This document shows, piece by piece, positions 53,826 through 64,000 of a DNA stretch of 64,000 nt. The translations under genes were made by a program, and so were the position numbers. Source of the DNA: Aphelocoma coerulescens (taxonomy: Eukaryota; Chordata; Aves; Passeriformes; Corvidae). The stretch lies in assembly GCF_041296385.1 (NCBI RefSeq), contig NC_091014.1, forward strand, positions 64,426,578 to 64,490,577, written 5' to 3'. The notes under the pieces are model-generated. The model was not told the DNA's origin and made no database searches. It saw only the letters and a list, made by a program, of their open reading frames with translations. Every line of letters begins with the position of its first letter. Position 1 is the first letter of the stretch.

Positions 53826-56800
53826 GATAATGATAGGAACTGTCATTTTCTCATTATTTCACAGTTTGATGAGGGATAACACATTACAGAACAGCAGCTG
53901 TCCCTGTCATATTGTTAGCCTTCACTTTTTGGATGTGTGAACACTTTACTGAAGCAGTTGGGAAGTGCTGAGTTTTGTTTCTGTGTCCCATGCCTGTGTA
54001 TTTTTCATGCAAATGCCAGCTACAAGGTGGTGTCATAGTGGGGGCTGAGGGCAAAATACATATAACACACTGAGCTCATTCAGTTAATCTTTTTGTCAGT
54101 CTTCACAGCTTTTTTGTGGTAGGTTTCTGCAGGCACTGGAGGTGCCTGCAGTGCACTTCCTCCATTGTACACGTAAGCTGTTGCTGAAAATTGATTTCAG
54201 ATTGGATTGTGCAAGAATCTGAGCACCAAATGCATGCACACAACCCAGCCAGGCAATGGGGAGAGTGCTCAAGGTGTTCAGTCACTCACAAAAAGCAGGC
54301 AGTGTTTTGGACAAAACACTTCCCGACCGTGTAAAACCTGCTCCCTGTCCTTGGTGTGCCAGGGCATGCAGGTGGTTTAATGCAGCTTTTGTCTGCTCTG
54401 CAGATCTGCTTTTCCCTTAACTACTGACAACAGCTCACCAGGCTAAACTGGGGTTTGCACTGGTGGGGTTTTGCTGTTGGCTGTGAGCTTTAGTAAGAGC
54501 CCTTGACCAAATGAATTCCTGGCAAAATTCTGATTTGCTCTGCAGTGATGCACTCACCCCTCTCCAAATCCTGTTACTGGTAGCAATTCTGACACCTGTT
54601 TGAAAGTCCCTGTTTTGATCACTTACAGCCAAAATCAATCCTGTGGTTCCCTTCTGGGACTCTGCAAGAACCACTGCTGTATTCAGGGCTGTACCAAGGG
54701 TGGGGCAGAAATCAAGCCAGCTCTAGATATTCCTCCAACAGAGGCACAAAATGGGGAAAAGAACAAAATACAGCAGCTCCTCATGGATTTGGACGTCAGT
54801 GGGAGACAAGCAGGGGAGAACAGAATTCCTCATCCTGCCCCAGACAGGAGTATGCCTTGCTGCAATCCCAAATATCTCATGCCCTGAACTGAGCAGACTG
54901 AAAGTTCTTGCTTAGCTGATGGATAGGAAAATGAGGTGAGCCTTATTTGATGCAGCAGGGACCTGACTGCAAAACTCCCAAGGAAGCTGTCGGGGTCAGG
55001 TTCAGAGCTGCAGCTTTCCTCTGAACAGCAGGGATTCAGCTTCAAGGCATCAAATGAAAATGCACAGAGCTCGGTCCAGTGGAAGTTTCACATGCCTCAT
55101 CTCCCAGGGCCTGTTCCTGGAATGGGATAAGGAATGTCAAGCCCAATAGATAGGCTGATTACCTGTCTGCAAGAGGAACATTAGGAAACTTGCAGTGAAA
55201 AAAAAATGGAACTCATAGAAAATGAAACTCCAGAAGAGGCACAGCCAAATAGGACGGTGTGACGTGAGCATGGACAACTCTGGAGTTCAGTGGCAGCTGA
55301 ACAAGGGACTTTTAGGTGACCCTTCAGTTCCACTTAAATGCTGTTGTGGCCCCTAAACCATCTGTAACCCTCAGTCTCACCAGGAGCATGAGCTCCCTGG
55401 CTCTTCCTTTCTGCCCTTTGCATGGCTCCAAGTCTCCAACACAAGTCCCCTGCAGGGGAACCTGACACTGCATGAAATGGGCCTGACCCAGATACCTGAA
55501 CATGCATTTTTGTACTAAGCAAGAGGTTCCTCACCCTGGAGAAACTCAAAGCTTTTGCCCTCTTACAGATAACATGCGTGAAGGCAAAATGCTGAGGCCA
55601 CTGGCAAGGAGTGCAAATGACTGGAGTCTGAAGTGTGGCAACCTACACCTCAACCTACCCAACAGGTTTTGGTTAATTGTAAAATAAATGAGCCCTGGCT
55701 TTAAAAACGAATTAACCCAAAACACTGCTCCTCACTTACTTGAGAGAGCTTTTGTTTACTGGTATTGAAAGCACCGTATGGGAAACTTATTACAAGTGCC
55801 TATTCTTAGCTGAGCAAACGTCACAGCATTGTCATGGCAAAAAGGGATCTCTAAATGCCATCACTGAGGCCTGTTGCCTGAGATTCTGATCCTGCTGTGC
55901 TGGCACATGCCCAGAGATCCTTTAGGCCTTGAACACACAATTGGTGAGCTTTTCAAAGAGTCAGGCCAACACCATCTAATCTCAAAGAAGCTCCCCAGTC
56001 TCAGAGGAGACGAGAAAGAAGGACAGTGCAAAGGTGTTTGTAAATAGGACATGTCAGTGAGCCCCAACATATTTGCAAATTCCATACAAAAAAGTATTAT
56101 CTACTTTGTCACTGTGGGATCTCTCCCTGAGGGTCCATAAATTGGTCTGTGTTACTAATACAGGACACAGTATGAAGTACAGACATAGCCTTTGAACTAT
56201 AAACTGGGGTCTAAAGCAGATTAATCAGGTAACTTTGGGACAGCTTTAAAAAGCAAGCTGCAACTTTGAGGGCTGCAGTTTGGGGAAACCCACATGGCAA
56301 AACAGCTCCTTTCCTTGGTAAGTACTGAAAAATGTGAACCACTAGCTTGAGGCCACTTTCAGCTAAACTTTCCCTCAGTTTTCCCATGTATAAAACAAGC
56401 ACAGGGCTACCTTGCATTGGGTTTTATGCTACAGACCCGTATTTAGGAGGGAAAAAATGAAACTATGCCAGAAGAGCTATTTTGAGTCTCTTCATATGAG
56501 AAACAGTTTGCAGAACAGGGTTTAGAGATTACTGTATGGCATATCCTATAGACAGAGATGTAATGCTGCAGGAACTAAATGTTAGCTCTTTAATCCCAAG
56601 ACATATTTACACAAACGTGTTCTATTTCAAAACCACCTCTAAATTATTTCAGGCAAGCAGAGAACACTCCCTCCCCAAAGTGTTAAATTATGCACAGAAA
56701 TTGCAATTCCATTCCAGTAAAATGCTCATTCTGATGCTAGATTTATTTTCCCCTCCTGATTAATTGCATGTGCTGGAAAGACCGCAGAGTCCCCAACAAC

Positions 56801-57025
56801 CTGAGGCCGTTTTACCAAATGCTGGTGAGGTCATGTAAAAAAGCTGCATAATGGGTAAGGCAGGCAGCTCTCCTAACACACCACAAGGCTGGGATGACAC
56901 ACCTTCTGTACACTCTGACACCTTTCCAGAGTACAGTCCTTTATGAAGGAGCAATTTTAGTCCACAGGCTAATAAGGCAAGACGAGTTGCCCAGGTTGGA
57001 AACAAGGGAGGAGCCGCTCAGAAGA

Positions 57026-57126
57026 ATGTGGCTCTCAATGCACTGAATTAATAATTAACAAGACAGACAGAAGGACAGGGAAAAAAAAAAAAGAAGAGAA
57101 AAGAATGAAGTCATTGAGAGCCACAT
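57026..57126. repeat. 15-bp perfect inverted repeat bounding 101 bp
   Basis: ATGTGGCTCTCAATG at 57026-57040 is matched by its exact reverse complement at 57112-57126. The 71-bp centre is purine-rich with an A run. No clear target-site duplication is visible. It could be a tiny MITE remnant or a chance or structural hairpin. Confidence 0.8.
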
Positions 57127-57506
57127 CTCCAGGAGGCCCAAATCCGCTCCTGCAATGTTGCTGTGGAGAACTATCCACTGAGTGTGACACCCACCCTGTC
57201 TGGGTTCCTAGCCTAAGTGAAAAAGGCAACCACCTTCCTCAGCAACTCCCCTAGGTTTGTGTTTCCTGTGGGATCCTGCTCTGCATGCCCTCATTGCTGT
57301 GCTTCCTTGGCACTGTCAGGCAGATGGCAAGCCAAACTCCACCACACAAAGTCCAGGTTTTGTACTCTGACTCCTGCTCGCAGGCTTTAACACTCTCCTA
57401 CTGATAGGCAGGACTCGAGCTGGTGGAAGGATCTGAAGATTAGTGCAATTTACAGGCAGAAAAAAAAATCAGCAAAACCTACATTAAAGTAGCCTGAGTG
57501 CTACTC

Positions 57507-57532
57507 AAAAAAAAAAAAAAAAAAAAAAAAAA
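57507..57532 (+). repeat. A26 homopolymer
   Basis: An uninterrupted run of 26 A. No retrocopy body is recognised to its left. Confidence 0.95.
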
Positions 57533-57978
57533 GGCTTGAATACTGCTTTTTGTAAGGGTATGATGCATTTTGGATCTAGAGGTGATTTTTTTCTTTTGAC
57601 TGTGAACTTATGTCATCTTCTGAATCTGGCTGTGCTGGTAAAATCTGTTACCACCCCAAGCCCCTCTGCTGGATGTTGGCCTCTTCCAACTGCTTGTGGA
57701 GCAGTTCCAGTGAGCACTCCTCCTTTCCCTTCAGATGAGCTCAGACCAACTATTGCAACTATTCAAACCAGCCTGCCTGATTTTTGCCTGAAAAGAATTA
57801 GGATGTGCTTCCACAGACTGGCAGCTCATTGGGAATGGCAGTTTTCAGCCAGGAGACAATTACAAACAGCCAGAAAGCTGTATGTGAAAAGTGGCATCTT
57901 CCTGCAGCCTTGTTGAAATAACCTGTCTGGGAAAGCAAATGTGGCAATTCTGGGACCAAAAAAAAGCCTTACTTGTGC

Positions 57979-58138
57979 TGCCCAGCCTCATCCCCATCCC
58001 TGGAAGAGTTCAAGGCCAGGCTAGATGGGGCTTTGAACAACCTGGTCTAGTGGAAGGTGTCCCTACCCATGGCAGGGAGGTGGAATTAGATGCTCTTTAA
58101 GGTCTCTTCCAATGCAGACCATTCTGTGATTCTGTGAT
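57979..58138 (+). mobile_element. CR1 LINE 3' fragment
   Basis: CCCATCCCTGGAAGAGTTCA through GCAACCTGGTCTAG-type text (here GAACAACCTGGTCTAGTGG) to CATTCTGTGATTCTGTGA. The 3' octamer repeat is complete. Confidence 0.94.
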
Positions 58139-60401
58139 CCTGCACCTTAGCCAGTGGCTTGTGGTCTCCAAAACAGGCAGTGTGTCCCCTTTTCCCTCCC
58201 CAGGGTGCCCTGTCTGGTCTTGCACTGCCTCTATTGCTCACCAAAACCATGTGGGAATTAATTCAGCTCATTAATCAAGCATAGAAGGAGTGACTTTTTT
58301 CAGTGATTTGCCTCAACATTAGTAGTCTTCTGCTGTGTGAGTGACTTCAGCCAGCTCTACCTGTGGACTGACAAGCAACAGAGACAGTGAATGTGTGGAA
58401 CAGACTGGTAGCACTCACCCTGGAGCCTTGTGAGGATGGTTGGGAGCAGGTCACCTCCCTTCTGCTGCCAACAAGCCCTTAGATCTGCATAGTCCCCATC
58501 AGATAGCTACAAACTCCAGAGAGCTGCATTTATTTTGTTGCAATCTAAGGAAATCAATATTAATTGGAAACATCAGTGTAACAGTATCCCTGCCACAGCC
58601 CCAGAGCCCTTAATTCTACCAACACAGCTCAAATCCGACTACAACTACGTTTAGACAGTCCCAAATTTCAGTCTTTGTGGAAAGTTTGCAAAGAAACAAA
58701 ACCCAAAGGATTTTCTCCTTTATATATGTATATATACACACATACCTCTCTCTATATACACTTCTGTACTGGTATAACTACATTGATTGCTATTCAATAT
58801 CTTTAGTAAAAGATCTTTATTGGCACAAGTCCCAGTGTGGACACAATTATGGGAAACGAGGCTGTGCTGCTCCCAAAGCCATCAGCAGCCCAAGGCATTC
58901 ACTGAGCTATTCAATTTTCGTCAGGGGGAGTGATTTAAAAACAAACAAACAAACAAACCACAAGTGTAGCAGAGGTTTTAACTAGAATGAGACTTTAGTA
59001 GGACAACAGGTAGGCAAACACACGCAGGTGAGTGCCTGGAGAGGAACAGTGGGACCTCAGCATCACTCCTGGATTCAGGCAGCTCACCAACGTGTACGAG
59101 TCCCTTCCCTGCCAGAACACACCAGCGGCTGCTAAATTTCAGCGCAAGCCTTTCAGAAAGCCAATTACCCTCGCAGGCTGCTCAGTCACAGATGGAGCTC
59201 AATTTCTCTGTGCCAGCACGGGCCCTGCCTCTCCACCTGATCCTGCCCTGCAGAACAAAAGCCTCCTGCTCAGCAGCCGCGGGGGACTGCTGTGCACGCC
59301 TTGCTGTCCAGCTCAATCCCATTTTGGCTGGGATGTGCAGAAACCTCCTTCCTTGCTTTGCTTCCTGCTGATATCTGGTAGTTTTCAATTTGAAAGCACT
59401 CCCTTTCTTTGTACACACTGAGTAGAGGGGCGGGGATTTGGGAATCCTTTATATTCCTGACCAATGTGAGCATGCAGACGGTATTTGCTGGTGACGCTTC
59501 ATAACCAGCCTAACTCCACTCTGTGGATCTGGTTGGTTTGTGGTTTCATTTATTGTGGAATATAATCCAGAGCATGAAAAATGTACAGAATTACTGTATC
59601 TATTTCATGCACTGGTCATACATTGCTACATAAACTTCCCCATATTCAGGGATTCCCTATCCATTTAACCACAGAAGGTAGTAAAACCTACAGCTTTAAA
59701 ATTGCACATGAACATTGCAGTCTATTCTCAAGCAGATGCCAACAAAAGTGCAGTTAGAAAAACAGAGAAGAGCCCCAAACAAACAAAACCCAGTCACTTG
59801 AAGCACATTTCAGCTATGAAATACATTTCTCCCTCTCTCCCACTGTGGCAGCTTAAGAATTCCAGAAAGCCCTTGTAAAATGCACTTACCCATCACAATA
59901 CTCCGGCATGCAGTTCCTTCAAGGGCCTGACCCACATGCTCTTAAAATTACTATTCTAGTAAGTCTCTGCACTGATTGAACGGGCATTGCTTGTAATTTT
60001 AAACGCTCAACAAGAATGAGTAATTTGTTGCCTTTTTTACTGATTTACTCCCAACACCTCACCCTTTCCCAGATTCATTACAGTTTCATCCTGGAAACCA
60101 CCATCCTGCTCTAATAGAGCAGACGTCAAGTCAATCTGTGCCCTCGCAGCACCATCAAAGCAGAGTGCTGGCAAGAAACTGGCAGCAGGGACATGAGGCT
60201 ACCCAAAGCCCTGCTGCCAGCCAGCTCTCAACATACGGGTAGGCTTTGGGATTGCTGTGGGGTTTTCTTCTTCTTTTCCAGGTTTGAGGGAAATCTTAAT
60301 AAAAGCCGGGGAAAAACTTGTCAGTCTGCCTCTGCTGTGCCAAGCAGTAAGAGTTGGAGCAGTTTCTGTCCTCATCCACATTCACATCCTTCTCTTAATT
60401 A
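58139..60401. other. Intergenic, no recognised gene
   Basis: Contains a TA-rich run (58719-58760) and an (AAAC)n tract (58938-58958). No gene is recognised. Confidence 0.5.
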
Positions 60402-60620
60402 TGTGTAGTGTGGTGGGCTGCCACACCTTAAGGATGGGAGGGCATCCAGAGGGACCTGGAGAAGGTTGAGCTGTGGGCCATGGGAATCTCATGGGGTTTA
60501 ATAAGACCAAGTGCTGGTGCTGCGCCTGGGTCAGGACAACCCCAGGATCAATCAAGGCTGGGGGGGGTGGAAAGAGATGGGCTTTAAGGTCCCTTCCAAC
60601 CCAGGCCATTCTGTGATACT
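60402..60620 (+). mobile_element. CR1 LINE fragment with an internal deletion
   Basis: The left part (GGGCATCCAGAGGGACCTGG ... GGATCAATCAAGGCTGGGGG) belongs to the CR1 region some hundreds of bases from the end, yet it is joined directly to the extreme 3' end (TTTAAGGTCCCTTCCAACCC...ATTCTGTGATA). The middle is missing. Confidence 0.85.
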
Positions 60621-60639
60621 TTAGCCAAGTAACCAAGCT

Positions 60640-60895
60640 GCCTTGCCAACAGCTTAGAGAGGTTTAGGTTGGATATCAGGAAAAGGTTCTGCCCCCAGGG
60701 GGTCGTGGGGCACTGCCCAGGCTCCCCAGGGAAGGTCACAGCCCCAAGGCTGCCAGAATTCCAGGAGCATTTGGACAAGGCTCTCAGGCACAGGGTGGGA
60801 TTTGTGGGGTGTCCTGTGCAGGGCCAGGGCTTGGACTTGATGATCCGTGTGTGTCCCTTCTAACTCTGCACATTCTGTGATTCTTTGATGTGCTG
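60640..60895 (+). mobile_element. CR1 LINE 3' fragment
   Basis: Second copy right behind the first. It contains GAGGTTTAGGTTGGATATCA, a degraded CACTGCCCAGGCTCCCCAGG block and the end TTCTGTGATTCTTTGATG. Confidence 0.85.
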
Positions 60896-61139
60896 TTTTT
60901 CTTTAAAACAGGAATAAAGACATTTGCAATTCTTATTTACAGAATCAGCGCTCGGCTGTGCTGTGGGAAGGAGAGACAAGCACAGGTATCAACCAGATGA
61001 AAGGCTATGTATGAAAACACACAACACACCCAGAAACAGCAGGCTGGGTTTCCAAATGAAGGGGGAAACGCTGCTGATTTCAGTAGTATTGCAAGCTGTA
61101 TGACAAATGACAAGTGTAACTTATGGAGACACAAAGCTG

Positions 61140-61760
61140 CTGTTCTTGACAGAAAACCCCTGGGTGCCTGTTTGATCACCAGAGCCGTTCTCGGGGCGGA
61201 ACGGCTACAAAATCCCGCTGCCCTGGCAGTGCCGAGGATTATGCCATCTGACACACCTACAGATGCCGGGACACCTCCGCCAGCCCTGGACTATCACCGT
61301 GTCTCCCTTCCAACCCTCACCGCTGAACCTTTATCAGGCGGCGGGCGGGCGGCAAAAGCGCCTTTTCACAGCGCTGAGCTCTGCTCCGCAGAGGATGAAA
61401 CAGGGCAAAAGTGCAACCACCGGCGCCCGGCAGAGCGGCTGGTGAAGCTTTGGCGAGCGCTGTATGAACGGGAGGCTGGTGCCGGGAGGACGGAGCGCTC
61501 CCAACACCGGGAATCGAGGATCGCGAACGTAGCCCGAGGCCGGGACGCGGCTCCCGCCGGGAGCGGCTCGCGCAGCTCCTTAAATAGCGGCTATAAATAC
61601 AACGCCGGCGGTGCGCTCCCATTGGCTGAGCCGCTCTCCAGATTTGCATAAAGGGGCGTGGCCAGAAGGCGCGGGGCGGGGCGAGCGGCGTGGTTTGCCC
61701 GACGGGGCCGCAGCGCCCCCCAGCGGCCGGAAGGGGGAGCGCACCGGGACCCCCCCGGCC
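61140..61760. promoter_or_regulatory. Second CpG-rich promoter-like island
   Basis: GC- and CpG-dense block in AT-rich flank. In the minus direction it shows the octamer ATGCAAAT (61642-61649), CCAAT (61621-61625), TATTTATA (61592-61599) and TATTTAAG, in promoter order, with a possible first-exon donor AGCG|GTGAGGG near 61320. In the plus direction 61592-61599 reads TATAAATA. No known protein is encoded nearby. It may drive a lncRNA or the untranslated first exon of a neighbouring gene outside this window. Confidence 0.6.
61711..61730 (-). promoter_or_regulatory. CTCF-like motif at the edge of the second CpG island
   Basis: The minus strand reads CCGGCCGCTGGGGGGCGCTG, a close match to the extended CTCF consensus with the GGGGGCGCT core. 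Occupancy is inferred from the motif. Confidence 0.55.
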
Positions 61761-62649
61761 CCCCCATCCCGCGATCCCGCGATCCCCCGATCCCCTCATC
61801 CCGGGACAGCGGTGGCCTGGCCGTGCCTTATCTTGCCCTGCCTTGCACTACTCTCCACCCTTCAGTCCTCATCCTTGTTCCCGAGACCACCCTCAGCGCC
61901 TCGGAAAAGTTATTATTGAAAACTGAATGAGAAGGCCCTAAAGTTCAAGAAGTGCCCCCCACCTCATGGGATCTGTGTGCACGCAAATTGCATGAAAATT
62001 ACTCATAAATTGGTATATTGTGTTTTTCTTCTTCAGCCAAAAGCTCTGTTGAAATACATTCCACGTATTGGATGATAATCATAATTAATGCACTGAACCA
62101 TTAAGCGAGGAGATAATAAAGGGTACGAAGAGTTTGCTATAAAAATGTGAACCTCAGCATGGGAATTGAAGTTGCTAGTTTTGACAAGGAAAGCCTCTAC
62201 CCTGTAGACTAGAAAATGTCTTCTCCATTTTAGGTGCAGGTCATCAAAGAGTGTCATGGAAATGTACCTTGGCTTTATGTGCTGAAAAAAGGGTGTGGGA
62301 AAGGAGACTAAATCTGTGAGTGCCTGGACCAAGAGGGAAGATAAATTGTAAGATCTTACCTCCCCACTCAGATGCTGATGCTCAGCATGGTGCTGTCCCC
62401 CTGCCTTGGAAAGGATTCCAATCTGGCCTGCAAGCAGCATGTCCTGGTGATGTGTTTCTGGAATTAGGTGGGGTGGGAAAGACCCGTAAGGCCCTTGGGA
62501 CTGTGGGTGTCAAGAGTGTGTCACACCAGGGTCAATAATGACCACGCAAACCACAGCTGGGCACAAAGCACTGGAGCAGGCAGAGCCAGGGGAGGTCACT
62601 CCAAGCCAGCTTGGGGCTGGACCAGCTGGGTGGGAGAGTGGAGCCTGGT
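61761..62649. other. Intergenic flank of the second island
   Basis: AT-rich after about 61880. No repeat or gene is recognised. Confidence 0.5.
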
Positions 62650-62769
62650 TCCAGGCCAGGCTGGATGGGGCTCTGAGCAACCTGGGATAGTAGAAGGTGT
62701 CCCTACCCACAGCAGGGGGTTGGAACGAGCTGATCTTTATGGTCCCTTCCAGCCCAAACCTGTCCATGG
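62650..62769 (+). mobile_element. CR1 LINE 3' fragment
   Basis: CCAGGCCAGGCTGGATGGGG, GGTGTCCCTACCCACAGCAG and TTATGGTCCCTTCCAGCCCA mark the last 120 bp of a CR1. The terminal octamers are lost. Confidence 0.9.
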
Positions 62770-64000
62770 TAAAAAAAAAAGTGAAAGCAGGATGCCCGGA
62801 GCACCTGCTTCCTGCAGAGCTGCACTTGGCCAAATCAAGTGTTATGTATTCACTGGAATTGTCCAAAAATTTCTGAGAACACGGCTCCCCTTTGAAAAAG
62901 AGTTGCCAGGCAAAAAACCCGCAAGGTGCTTTGTGGGAGCAGGATTTTGCCTTCTCATCTCCCAAGGGGCTGTTCAGAGAGCTCCTTTAGGTCTGTTATC
63001 ATTGCTGCAAGCTGAATATTATTTCAAATGAGGCAAAATTAAGAATGAGGACTGCTGTTGAGTTTTTGCTGACTCACCCTGAAATAATATTAGAAAATGT
63101 TCATATTTCTTGGCATGAAAATTCGGAATTTCTACAGCTCCTGGAATTTACAGAGTTGCCCTGATTCTTCAGCAAGACACAGACCTTCTCTGCTGTGCAA
63201 GCAGGAGGAGGAATCTCTTGGGCAAACAGGAGAGAGATTTCCTATGCCTTGCAGCAGTCACGGGGCCTTACCTCAAGCCCAGCTGACCCCAAAGCCCATC
63301 CATGCTAAATACTTGACCTTTCCCAAACTTTTGATCTGTGGGGCCTCCAAATTCCTGCCGTGCCTCCAGGCTTGTGCTACACCGGCCACAGCACATCCCA
63401 ACCTCACCTAAACAAGGGGATCCACACAGATCGTGACTCAGGGGCAAGCAGCTTCCTTAGGCAGAGCCTAGACCTGCAGACTGCTGCCTGAAAGGCAGCA
63501 GACAAAATCAAAAGCCTGAGTATTCCTTAGGATACAAAATACCCTTTTTGTTTAGTAACAGCTCAGCAGTGAGACTTGGAGGTGGAAGTATGTGGGGACT
63601 GATCTCAAGGCTAATATGTTGGGTGCTTTTCTTAGACCTATAGCACTCTGAGTCATATGATTATAACATACTCTCAGCTTTAATTACAGAAAAGCAAGAG
63701 TTTCTGCATCTCATGACTGTGCAGGAAGATGCATTGTGGTAGCTGTAAGGGAGACACACATAGGGAGGGAGAGAGAGAGAAGACAAGCCAAAAGGCAAAA
63801 CGAGCCAGAATCTGTTACATGAACAATAACTCGGGGTTTCTGAGCTCTTGGCATTGGCTGTGCCTCATCCAGCTCCAAAGGCCAGTGCTGTGAGTGGGGG
63901 AATTGCAGCTCCTGTAGGAGTTACGCCGCTCCCACTGAACAGGCAGAACAATGTTTGCCCACACGCTGCGTTCCTCAGTAATTCTGCTTGAGCTGAGGTG
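62770..64000. other. Intergenic, right end of window
   Basis: No transposon or coding exon is recognised. A short GA run (63757-63781) is present. Confidence 0.5.

Larger units (their letters stand above)
53826..57978. other. Intergenic, no recognised gene
   Basis: Contains the inverted-repeat element at 57026-57126 and an A26 run at 57507-57532. No domain-bearing ORF or further CR1 is recognised. Confidence 0.5.

Noticed and set aside
61600..61930. Histone gene driven by the octamer/TATA promoter
   Set aside because: No histone-like protein is found in any frame on either side and no 3' histone stem-loop is visible.

Overview
The window is nuclear DNA of a bird. It holds about sixteen CR1 LINE fragments with the typical avian 3' end (TTCCAACCC...ATTCTGTGATTCTGTGA), a few older SINE/L2-like relics, and one vertebrate gene that can be recognised with certainty: the proto-oncogene KRAS, on the minus strand. 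The CR1 subfamily mix would suit a songbird, but that is an inference only.

Positions about 1,072-25,700 (minus): the complete KRAS transcription unit, read right to left. It starts in a CpG island (24.9-25.86 kb) with a non-coding first exon (donor at 25554). Coding exons follow at 24460-24570, 18824-19002 and 16964-17123. Two alternative C-terminal exons come next: 4A (10800-10923) and 4B (4507-4623). A 3'UTR of about 3.4 kb ends at an AATAAA signal (minus, 1090-1095). All junctions are GT-AG and in phase. The frame gives a 188-residue KRAS4B and a 189-residue KRAS4A, both intact and wild type at Gly12, Gly13 and Gln61. A 21-bp tandem duplication has copied the 4A stop codon plus its splice donor, giving two identical donors. 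The 5'UTR holds a tight G-quadruplex motif, and a CR1 copy sits about 150 bp upstream of the presumed transcription start.

Positions 1-1,070: 3' flank of KRAS. No known gene is recognised. Two open, splice-bounded minus-strand segments are noted as speculative.

Positions 26-64 kb: gene-poor upstream flank. It carries CR1 copies in both orientations, including a 900-bp one, simple repeats, a tRNA-SINE-like relic, MIR/L2-like relics and a 15-bp inverted-repeat element. A second GC-rich promoter-like island at 61.1-61.8 kb has an octamer, a CCAAT box, TATA-like boxes and a CTCF-like motif, but no recognisable coding sequence is attached. I found no prokaryotic-type features, CRISPR arrays or new multi-gene system. 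The unusual points are regulatory: the duplicated 4A donor, the quadruplex motifs, the CR1 in the promoter flank and the orphan promoter island.
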